This document shows positions 1 to 7,247 of a stretch of 9,461 nucleotides of DNA, piece by piece. Under the pieces are notes generated by a model. It did not search any database and was not told the origin of the DNA. It worked only from the letters and a program-made list of their open reading frames with translations. How positions within the stretch are numbered: position 1 is the stretch's first letter; each line of letters starts with the position of its first letter. This DNA comes from DALYLB01 sp046154695 (GTDB taxonomy: Bacteria; Acidobacteriota; Blastocatellia; RBC074), in assembly GCA_046154695.1 (NCBI GenBank), contig JBJXFI010000328.1:1-9461 (forward strand), in the 5' to 3' direction. Made by a program: the position numbers and the translations under genes.

Positions 1-242
1 TTTGGATCATGTCCACGAATGCAATCGTCGAGCTCCGCCCAAAGATATTGCTTCAGGCAATGAGGGCGAATACGGTCAAGGTCTTTATCCATGTCCTCCT
101 CCGGATCACAAGCTTGTTGACTTGACAAGTCAAGGTCCTTTGCTGCCTGAGTGCGGGACGGAAGCCCCCCCGGTGTCAGCAACGCTCCTGCCAAAATGAT
201 GAGTAAGACAACCAAAGTCCGAATGGAGACGCGGTTCAGCAT
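1..242 (-). CDS. Secreted hypothetical protein, 5' part (runs off left edge)
   Basis: Reading leftward from the ATG at 242-240, the frame stays open for 80 codons to the window edge, so only the N-terminus is present. It has a textbook Sec signal peptide: MLNRVSIR, then a hydrophobic core LVVLLIILAGALL, then a likely cleavage after SRTQA near residue 33. The exported part is acidic and charged, with three cysteines (C45, C62, C74), which could form disulfides outside the cytoplasm. An AAGGGG Shine-Dalgarno sequence lies about 7 bases before the ATG and supports this start. The family is not recognised and no function can be assigned. Base composition here is less GC-rich than in the genes further right. 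The opposite-strand reading of the same bases shows none of these features and is taken as a shadow. Confidence 0.72.
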   Translation of the reverse strand, partial: MLNRVSIRTLVVLLIILAGALLTPGGLPSRTQAAKDLDLSSQQACDPEEDMDKDLDRIRPHCLKQYLWAELDDCIRGHDP

Positions 243-366
243 GGATTTTCCCCTTTTGAATTTAGACGAACCGGTTCTGCTTTCAGCAGGCCGGAGAGTG
301 ATTGCGTCATTGAGATTTCACCATTTATGCGCTTTGCACGTGCATGCGACCTGGACGTGTGCGTCA

Positions 367-451
367 GAAGAAGAAAAACAGAATCAACGGAAATCACAGA
401 ACAAACGTAGCCTGTGATGGTATTGCTCTGTTGGTTCAGTTTTTCTTCTTC
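367..451 (+). repeat. Long imperfect inverted repeat / RNA hairpin
   Basis: The outer arms 367-391 and 427-451 pair over 25 positions: 22 Watson-Crick pairs, two G-U pairs (384/434 and 389/429) and one A-A mismatch (380/438). The first 13 pairs, GAAGAAGAAAAAC against GTTTTTCTTCTTC, are perfect. Inside, ATCACAG (393-399) pairs perfectly with CTGTGAT (412-418) around a 12-base loop, and bases 419-426 bulge out. The two wobble pairs exist only if the plus strand is the RNA; in the minus-strand transcript they would be A-C mismatches. It could be a structured small RNA, an untranslated-region element or a small palindromic mobile element. The outer stem is too AT-rich for a typical intrinsic terminator. 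Confidence 0.6.
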
Positions 452-547
452 ATATCGATTGCGAATCGGGTCGCGTGGATTTGAAAATTGCTATTGGGTC
501 AGGCCGCTCGCTTACAGAGGAGAGTATAACCTTTCCTGGATTATTGG

Positions 548-598
548 GCTATTTCCTGGCTACTCCAGGCGGAGCAATAGCTTGTTGTCTTGAGCTAT
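548..598. repeat. Small overlapping inverted repeats
   Basis: GCTATT (548-553) can pair with AATAGC (576-581), enclosing an inner stem CCTGG (555-559) with CCAGG (565-569). The overlapping ATAGCT (577-582) can instead pair with AGCTAT (593-598). The two folds exclude each other because they share bases 577-581. Stems are only 5-6 bp, so chance occurrence is quite possible and no function is claimed. Confidence 0.3.
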
Positions 599-714
599 CA
601 CTCAATCGGCGTCGTGGCAATCAGCCATCCATGCCAAACCCACAACCCTTTCCGCCAGCATTGGCTGTCGAGCGGGGCCTTTCTGCCTTCGGTCGTGATC
701 TTGAGCATGTTGTC
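598..714 (-). pseudogene. Possible fossil of a helicase/methylase-type coding sequence
   Basis: Read on the minus strand from 714, the frame gives DNMLKITTEGRKAPLDS (714-664). This resembles, from memory, a conserved stretch of large SNF2-helicase/N6-methylase-like proteins of mobile islands. After this the frame continues with low-plausibility, tryptophan-rich sequence and stops at 598-600. A REP-like palindrome (719-747) lies a few bases upstream, so nothing more of the gene is preserved on that side. This is a family resemblance over only ~15 residues, without a database search, and may be coincidence. An alternative is that the segment is a non-coding dispersed element. It is not an intact gene. 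Confidence 0.25.
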
Positions 715-718
715 GGCG

Positions 719-747
719 GGTGGGGCAGGTTGGGAACCTGCCTCACC
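719..747. repeat. REP-like palindrome downstream of the immunity-like gene
   Basis: The arms 719-731 and 735-747 form a 13-bp stem with a 3-base GGG loop. The core GGCAGGTT/AACCTGCC is perfect, and the stem has one G-T wobble further out. It lies about 30 bases past the stop codon of the minus-strand gene ending at 778. It could stabilise the 3' end of that transcript or act as a terminator, although no run of T follows it. It may equally be one copy of a dispersed palindromic repeat. Confidence 0.6.
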
Positions 748-777
748 GATAACCCCGATGAATACTTGACCGGCGTT

Positions 778-1191
778 CTAGTCCCCGAGCGAGGCGGCGT
801 CGTCAATCTCCAAGAGCAGCTCGGGATCGGCGTTGAGCGGGCGGGTGAAGTACCACCAGTTGTTGCGGGCGGTCCAGCCTTCCTCCTCCGCGACCTCATC
901 GCCCCAGAGGCAGCCTTCCGCCCGTTCCACGAGCGAGCGCATCTGTTCGTCCGCCCGCTCGACCCGGTCACAGATCGCGTCCCGCTGGGCTGCCGTCGCC
1001 ACCGAGAGCGATTCCTCGATCAACTGGCGAATATCCATATCGTTCAGATAATCGTCGAGGCCGAGCGAATACCCGTTCTCGACCGACTGCGCGATCTGCT
1101 CCCAACCCTCGACCATGCCTTCCAGCCCGCCATCGATGACGTGCGCTGCACAGCCTTTCTCTCTGAGATATTCACGCACCGGATCTTCCAT
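778..1191 (-). CDS. Acidic hypothetical protein, candidate immunity protein
   Basis: The encoded protein (137 residues) has no signal peptide or membrane segment, so it should be cytosolic. It is strongly acidic and rich in predicted helix, for example DYLNDMDIRQLIEESLS and DRVERADEQMRSLVERA, followed by an aromatic patch, ARNNWWYFTRP. It lies directly after, and is coupled to, a lipoprotein gene with a polymorphic-toxin-like nuclease domain. Small acidic proteins encoded immediately downstream are typical of immunity partners, so that role is inferred from context; the family itself is not recognised. The start at 1191 is chosen because a perfect AAGGAGG lies 5 bases upstream. An in-frame ATG at 1206 would add MKEGF and overlap the toxin stop as ATGA. 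Either start gives tight translational coupling, as expected if toxin is never made without its antidote. Confidence 0.75.
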   Translation of the reverse strand: MEDPVREYLREKGCAAHVIDGGLEGMVEGWEQIAQSVENGYSLGLDDYLNDMDIRQLIEESLSVATAAQRDAICDRVERADEQMRSLVERAEGCLWGDEVAEEEGWTARNNWWYFTRPLNADPELLLEIDDAASLGD

Positions 1192-1202
1192 GAAGCCCTC
1201 CT

Positions 1203-1655
1203 TCATCGTTTGCTCTGCCGCCGGAAATAGTTCACGCCGTCATTGGGTTTGAAATAGGTGCGGATCGTCAGGTCGGCGTTGAACGCGAGAAAGGCGCCGC
1301 CGTCGGTGTCGAATCGTGTGATGACGCCATCGCGCCGAACCGACTCCAGGACGCTCCCCGTCGCCGGCCGATCCCGCAGCTCCTGCGCCCGCCGTAAATA
1401 TTCCTTCTGGCTGATCGAGCCGAATTCATGCCCGTGTTTCTGGTAATGATCGAGAAATTTCCCGGGGGTCGCAAAACCGATGTCGGCGCGAATCGAGATC
1501 CGCGGCGCGGGGACGGCATTCCCGGAACCCGGATTGGCTGGACTCGGTTGCCCGCCTCGATTCGCTTCACGGCATGCGCCAAGGAGAAGGCCGAGAGCGA
1601 GCAGGCCGGAAAGCGCCGCTTGCAATCGCAGAGATGATGGAATCGTAGCTGTCAT
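1203..1655 (-). CDS. Lipoprotein with RHS-type C-terminal nuclease (toxin-like) domain
   Basis: The protein has 150 residues. Residues 1-28 form a lipoprotein signal ending in the lipobox LGAC, with lipidation expected at Cys28. A proline-, glycine- and asparagine-rich linker covers about 29-52. The rest (about 66-150) contains DHYQKHGHEFG (69-79), KEYLRRA (84-90), VRRDGVITRFD (106-116), TIRTYFKP (130-137) and NYFRRQ (142-147). This order matches the small C-terminal toxin tips of many RHS and related polymorphic toxins, attributed to the barnase/EndoU/colicin/RelE-like RNase fold. Here the domain is not fused to RHS repeats but sits on a membrane anchor. H70, H74, R114, T133 and Y134 are plausible functional residues. 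The next gene overlaps or lies within 11 bases and would be the immunity gene. The Shine-Dalgarno sequence is weak at this ATG. The toxin assignment rests on motif memory; a domesticated, non-toxic role is possible. Confidence 0.78.
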   Translation of the reverse strand: MTATIPSSLRLQAALSGLLALGLLLGACREANRGGQPSPANPGSGNAVPAPRISIRADIGFATPGKFLDHYQKHGHEFGSISQKEYLRRAQELRDRPATGSVLESVRRDGVITRFDTDGGAFLAFNADLTIRTYFKPNDGVNYFRRQSKR

Positions 1656-1694
1656 TTCCGTCGTTGCGGGAGGTCTCCGCTCCAGGGCATCAAA

Positions 1695-1770
1695 CTACCG
1701 AAGGCTACCGAAGGCTACCGAAGGCTACCGAAGGCTATCGAAGGCTACCGAAGGCCATCGAGGGCCATCG
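1695..1770. repeat. 10-bp tandem repeat, about 7.6 copies
   Basis: The unit CTACCGAAGG occurs at 1695, 1705, 1715, 1725 and 1745, with variants CTATCGAAGG at 1735 and CCATCGAGGG at 1755 and a partial CCATCG at 1765. The left copies are identical, while the right copies carry substitutions, consistent with recent expansion from one end. It lies in the 244-base region between two divergent genes (starts at 1655 and 1900). A period of 10 bases is close to one helical turn, so each unit presents the same DNA face. It has no spacers and is not a CRISPR array. Confidence 0.9.
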
Positions 1771-1860
1771 ATGACGAATTCCCCTCATCGCCACACGCCC
1801 TGTGTGATGGCCGCCAGGGCGATGATCGCGCAAAGACTGGGATGTCGCAAGGAATGCGGC

Positions 1861-1866
1861 TATAAT
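1861..1866 (+). promoter_or_regulatory. Perfect -10 box (TATAAT) for the two-helix membrane protein gene
   Basis: TATAAT lies 34 bases before the ATG at 1900, which would place the transcription start near 1873 and leave a short leader that includes the GAGGGG ribosome site. No good -35 hexamer is seen at the expected distance, only TGGGAT-like sequence around 1838-1843. An activator or a non-canonical sigma factor may therefore be involved, or the match may be fortuitous. Confidence 0.45.
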
Positions 1867-1899
1867 GGCGATCTTGGAATTGCATGATGAGGGGCCGCG

Positions 1900-2493
1900 A
1901 TGAACGAGCAGAACAAATCTTCAGAGAACAAATCCCGATGGCGATGGGGGCGGGTGATTCTGGCCATTGTCCCCGCGCTGATGCCGGTCGCCTATTTCTA
2001 TTTATCCGGGCAGAAGAATCTCAAGCTCTCCGATCTGCTCAATGTCGGATTGATGTTCATCGGATATTGGGTCGCCGTCTTCGCTGTCGCTTCCCGTGTG
2101 ATGCGCAGCAGGCAGTCGCTCAGCGCCGTCAACCTCGCCTCTCCGCTGATCGAGCTTCCGCTGTCGGCCGATGTCCGTGAGAGACTTTCGGCGTTCGCCG
2201 CCGCGCGCGACCAAAAACCCGCCGTCGCCGCTTTTGAACTGCTCGCCGAGGAGATTCCGCGGTTCGAACAGGAAGGGGAATTGGAGCGCGCCCGCCGGGA
2301 CAATGAATACCTGCGGCAGCAGGCCGGACAGGGCGCGTTTCTGGTCGCCGTCACGACCGAGATCCTGAAGCGGCTGCTCCTGCTCAGCGGCGCCCAGCAG
2401 GAGGATCGCAATGTCTGGCGCTCCCAGATCAGCCAGACGGCCGTGCGAATCGTCAACAACGCCCTCGATCATCGAATGCCCATCCCCGAATAA
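1900..2493 (+). CDS. Two-helix membrane protein of unknown function
   Basis: The 197-residue protein starts with a short, lysine- and arginine-rich cytoplasmic head. Two membrane segments follow at about 17-36 and 46-66, then a cytoplasmic tail of about 130 residues. The tail is predicted to be largely helical, with a heavily charged stretch (EEIPRFEQEGELERARRDNE, about 117-136) that may form a coiled coil. The start is well supported by GAGGGG about 6 bases upstream and a TATAAT box at 1861. It is transcribed divergently from the toxin-like lipoprotein gene, with the 10-bp repeat array between them, and converges on the gene ending at 2516 with only 22 bases between stops. The family is not recognised. 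A scaffold or signalling role is possible but unsupported. Confidence 0.85.
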   Translation: MNEQNKSSENKSRWRWGRVILAIVPALMPVAYFYLSGQKNLKLSDLLNVGLMFIGYWVAVFAVASRVMRSRQSLSAVNLASPLIELPLSADVRERLSAFAAARDQKPAVAAFELLAEEIPRFEQEGELERARRDNEYLRQQAGQGAFLVAVTTEILKRLLLLSGAQQEDRNVWRSQISQTAVRIVNNALDHRMPIPE

Positions 2494-2515
2494 CCGCACG
2501 TCTCCGCGTTCCCGA

Positions 2516-2791
2516 TTATCCGAAGATCGGCCGGCCGCGATAGACGACGCTCCAGCCGCGTTCGATGCTGGTGTTGATCGCCTCTTCGTAGTTGCGCAGC
2601 GCCTCGCCGCGGGTTTCGTATTGTTTGAGAATCGGCTCCCCTTCGCGGGGATCGAGCTTGACGACGGCGGTGATCGGCGTCGTCACTTCCTCATCTTCGC
2701 TGTCCACCAGCTCCGCGCGCACCAGGCCGAGAAAGGAGAAGATGTCGTTCTTCCTGAGAATGGTCAGTGTCGTGTTCGGTCGTTCGTTCAT
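2516..2791 (-). CDS. Small conserved-looking hypothetical protein (91 aa)
   Basis: The protein is soluble, acidic in the middle (SEDEEVTTP) and has no signal or membrane segment. The sequence alternates hydrophobic and charged residues and suggests a compact alpha/beta fold: strand-like ITAVVKLDP, helix-like RGEALRNYEEAINTSIERG, then strand-like WSVVYRGRPIFG. The clean reading frame and codon use match its neighbours, so it is taken as real. The ribosome site before the ATG is weak (AAGATAAAG region). It is the last gene of the minus-strand run and lies 83 bases after the SpoIIM-like gene, so it may share that transcript or have its own promoter. No function is recognised. Confidence 0.75.
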   Translation of the reverse strand: MNERPNTTLTILRKNDIFSFLGLVRAELVDSEDEEVTTPITAVVKLDPREGEPILKQYETRGEALRNYEEAINTSIERGWSVVYRGRPIFG

Positions 2792-2874
2792 ATCGCTTTA
2801 TCTTAAATCCGCACAGAAAAAGAACCTGAATCGAAAATCGCGCGCCTTCGGTCGATGATACCACAGGCGCCGCG

Positions 2875-3834
2875 TCATTCGGCCTCGGGCCGGCCGGATT
2901 TCAACAAATAGGCCGCGAGCGCGATGGCCGTCGCCAGAGAGACCGCGAACCGGTACCCATAATGAATCGGCAGCGGAGAGATGAAGGCCTCGATGCAGCC
3001 GGCGAAGAAGAACATCGGAAAGCAGCCGGCCATCAGCTTGATCGCCGTGGTGCCGTTCTCGATCAACGCTTCGCGGCGCGTGCGTTCGCCGGGGACGAGC
3101 AACGACAGTCCGATCATCAAACCCGCTCCCCCCGCGATGAAGATCGCCGTGAACTCCAGGACCGCATGTCCCGCGACGAACTCCCAAAGCGTTCGCGTCC
3201 ATCCGTATTTGATCACCAGCGCATTGATCGCCCCGAAACTGAGCGCCGTATTCAGGAATGGCCCCTTCACGGTCCCGATGATCGGAAAGATGCTCAGCGC
3301 GAAGACGATGATGCCGACGCCGATATTGTTCGTGATGATCCCCGCCGCCCCGACGGGCGCCTGCCTGTTCAACACCTCCCACCATCGATGGCCGGCCTTG
3401 ATCTCCGCCGCGATTCCCGGCATGCCCGCGAAATCGGCGAAATCGTCATTCCGCCACGTCGCGATGAAGGAACAAAGCGCTAATGCCAGAAAGAGCACAA
3501 AGACCGCCAGCGTGTACCGGAAGGTCCGCCGGAAGATCGCCGGAAAATCGTACCGGTAAAAATCCACAACCGCGCGTGCCCCCTTCGACTCCGTACGATA
3601 GATCATTCCGTGCGCCTTGATCACGAGGTTGTTGAGGTAGCTGACGAGCCGCTGATCCCGCGACTCGACGCGCGCAATCGCCAGATCCGTCGCCGTCCGC
3701 CGGTAATCCCGCCCCAGCTCGCGCACTTCATGCCGCGTCAACATCCGCAGCCCGCGCGCGCTCTGCGCCTGCGCCACCAGCTCTTCCAGCCGTTTCCAAC
3801 TCGCCTTGCGCCGCTCGATGAAATTGTCCGCCAT
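2875..3834 (-). CDS. SpoIIM-family (stage II sporulation protein M-like) membrane protein
   Basis: The 319-residue protein has a charged, helical cytoplasmic N-terminal region (about 1-100), followed by roughly five to six membrane segments: about 106-127, 162-187, 195-209, 218-247, 262-288 and 294-311. The signature is HAVLEFTAIFIAGGAGLMIG (223-242), the conserved core of the SpoIIM/DUF95 family. FALSIFPIIGTVKGPFLNT (178-196) also fits the family. In Bacillus SpoIIM takes part in septal peptidoglycan removal during engulfment. Homologues are common in bacteria that do not sporulate and their role there is unclear, probably in the envelope. The start has a good AAAGGG site 6 bases upstream. 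It lies 31 bases after the CPBP-family gene, so the two are probably co-transcribed. The usual RDD, MoxR or DUF58 neighbours are not seen here. Confidence 0.9.
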   Translation of the reverse strand: MADNFIERRKASWKRLEELVAQAQSARGLRMLTRHEVRELGRDYRRTATDLAIARVESRDQRLVSYLNNLVIKAHGMIYRTESKGARAVVDFYRYDFPAIFRRTFRYTLAVFVLFLALALCSFIATWRNDDFADFAGMPGIAAEIKAGHRWWEVLNRQAPVGAAGIITNNIGVGIIVFALSIFPIIGTVKGPFLNTALSFGAINALVIKYGWTRTLWEFVAGHAVLEFTAIFIAGGAGLMIGLSLLVPGERTRREALIENGTTAIKLMAGCFPMFFFAGCIEAFISPLPIHYGYRFAVSLATAIALAAYLLKSGRPEAE

Positions 3835-3865
3835 GGGTTTCCCTTTGCTGGTTGCCCGTCTCGTG

Positions 3866-4549
3866 TCAAAACTTCTGATAGAGAAAATGTTTGTATCCGA
3901 CGCTCATGCTCTCGAGCAGCCACGGCGGCAGCGAGGTCATCAGCATCATGCTGATCGCCGCATGAGAGAGCGCCAGCGCGAACAGGTTCGGCGCGCGTTC
4001 GTAGACCCGGGACCAGATCATCGCGCCGCAGAAGGTCAGGATCATCAGCGCGCGATTGGGCGCGTGGACCAGCGCGAACAGCCCCGCCGCCGCCAGTATC
4101 GCCGGCCATGCGCGGCCCGCATTCGGCAGCATCTCCCGGCAGCGCCGGTAAATGAAGCCCTGCAGCACGTATTGCTGGATCAGCGCCCAGACCGGGACGA
4201 CCAGCAGGTTCACCCGAAAATTCGAGGTCTGGTGAAACGAGCCGGCCCAATACCCGATCGCCGCGAAGACCCCGCAGGCCGCAAGCGTCGGCGGCAGCAC
4301 CAGCCGCACCGCCCGCCAGAATCCGCGCGTCGTGAAACCGATCTCCCCGAGCCGCTCTCCCCGCACGCGGTGCGAATAGAGCATCAATCCCACCGCCAGA
4401 ATCGCCGGAACCGCCGCCAGCCAGCGATGCCGCTGCTGCAGCGGCATCAACGCCCACGTCGTCAACAGCACCGAGCTGATCACAGAGCCGATCTCCAGCC
4501 CGCTGACGAACCGCAGGGAGAATGGCTCCTCCGCCTCTTGCTTTTTCAT
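3866..4549 (-). CDS. CPBP-family (CAAX/Abi-like) intramembrane protein, motif 1 degenerate
   Basis: The protein is 227 residues from the ATG at 4549 and very hydrophobic, with about six to seven membrane segments. CPBP family members are intramembrane glutamic proteases with motifs EExxxR, FxxxH and a final His. Here motif 2 is LFALVHAPN (157-165, H162) and motif 3 is ALSHAAIS (193-200, H196). Motif 1 reads QQYVLQG (125-131): both glutamates and the arginine are replaced by glutamine. The protein may therefore be inactive, use another mechanism or belong to a distinct subgroup. The open frame extends upstream to 4639, but that part translates the REP-like repeat and overlaps the peptidase gene, so it is excluded. 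A TTG start 12 bases upstream of the chosen ATG, with GGAG 5 bases before it, is an alternative. Confidence 0.85.
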   Translation of the reverse strand: MKKQEAEEPFSLRFVSGLEIGSVISSVLLTTWALMPLQQRHRWLAAVPAILAVGLMLYSHRVRGERLGEIGFTTRGFWRAVRLVLPPTLAACGVFAAIGYWAGSFHQTSNFRVNLLVVPVWALIQQYVLQGFIYRRCREMLPNAGRAWPAILAAAGLFALVHAPNRALMILTFCGAMIWSRVYERAPNLFALALSHAAISMMLMTSLPPWLLESMSVGYKHFLYQKF

Positions 4550-4582
4550 CGATTCCGCCAAAAACACTCCTCGAAAAGCTGT

Positions 4583-4606
4583 CCGCCTGAAGGCGGAACT
4601 CCAAAC
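4583..4606 (-). repeat. REP-like palindrome, single copy
   Basis: TCCGCC TGAA GGCGGA (4582-4597) forms a perfect 6-bp stem with a 4-base loop. The 24 bases 4583-4606 are identical, in inverted orientation, to 8074-8097 elsewhere in the window. It begins only 5 bases after the stop codon of the S9 peptidase gene and ends 33 bases before the CPBP gene start. As an RNA hairpin it could protect the peptidase message or reduce read-through. Confidence 0.85.
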
Positions 4607-4611
4607 GAGAT

Positions 4612-6843
<2,232 letters not shown>

Positions 6844-7227
6844 CTATCCGACCTCCAGAATGACGAAGGCGATTGCCTGATTCTCGGCGTGGGAGAGCGA
6901 CACGTGGCTTCGCGTCACGCCCAGCTGCCGGATCAGGTCCGCGGCCACGCCGTGAAATCGAAGCTGCGGCGCGCCTTCGGTTGATGATATGATCTCGACG
7001 TCGTGCCATGCGAGCGCCCTGAGCGGCCGCGCCGCGCCGAGCGCCTTGCGCGCGGCCTCTTTCGCGGCGAATCGCGTCGCGTAGCGTTCGGCCCGGCGGA
7101 AGATCGGATCGCAATACGCGATCTCGTTCTTCGTGTAGACGCGGTTGAGAAATCGGTCCCCGCTCGATGCGATCGCTTTTTCGATCCGCGAGATCTCCAC
7201 GATGTCGACGCCGATGCCGATGATCAT
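6844..7227 (-). CDS. acpS: Holo-[acyl-carrier-protein] synthase
   Basis: The enzyme transfers 4'-phosphopantetheine from coenzyme A to a serine of apo-ACP, which activates ACP for fatty-acid synthesis. At 127 residues it is the usual length for the family. Conserved features are GIGVDIVEISRIE (4-16) with the metal-binding Asp8, RFAAKEAARKALG (52-64) with Glu57, WHDVEI (74-79) and the C-terminal HVSLSH (108-113). The protein is cytosolic. No Shine-Dalgarno sequence is obvious before the ATG, which lies 20 bases or less from the divergent pgeF start, so a leaderless transcript or weak initiation is possible. It heads the minus-strand run, and its stop codon touches the start codon of the S9 peptidase gene. 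Confidence 0.96.
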   Translation of the reverse strand: MIIGIGVDIVEISRIEKAIASSGDRFLNRVYTKNEIAYCDPIFRRAERYATRFAAKEAARKALGAARPLRALAWHDVEIISSTEGAPQLRFHGVAADLIRQLGVTRSHVSLSHAENQAIAFVILEVG

Positions 7228-7247
7228 AAATGGATTCAGAGAGGGAA

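Larger units (their letters stand above)
243..777. other. AT-richer intergenic region with hairpins and a possible gene fossil
   Basis: No convincing intact gene is seen in these ~535 bases. The stretch separates the putative immunity gene (stop at 778) from the secreted-protein gene starting at 242, both on the minus strand. Its GC content is visibly lower than in the rest of the window up to about position 600. It contains a long imperfect hairpin (367-451), smaller overlapping inverted repeats (548-598), a short coding-like remnant on the minus strand (598-714) and a 13-bp palindrome (719-747). No clear -35/-10 pair for the left-edge gene could be identified. The mixture of repeats and debris suggests a site of past insertion and decay. 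Confidence 0.6.

Noticed and set aside
367..451. Intrinsic terminator
   Set aside because: The stem is mostly A-T pairs with a bulge and lacks the GC-rich short stem expected of a terminator.
475..1230. 251-codon plus-strand open frame
   Set aside because: It runs antisense to the immunity-like gene; composition is the mirror of GC-rich codons, there is no ribosome site, and the minus-strand proteins have coherent features.
1695..1770. CRISPR array
   Set aside because: The 10-bp units are contiguous with no spacers, and no cas genes are present.
1480..1887. 135-codon plus-strand frame across the 10-bp repeats
   Set aside because: It is antisense to the lipoprotein gene and then reads through the tandem repeat, giving a low-complexity peptide with no start signal.
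2494..2530. Bidirectional terminator between the convergent genes
   Set aside because: Only a 5-bp CCGAT/ATCGG pairing with a 9-base loop and no T-run is visible, too weak to call.
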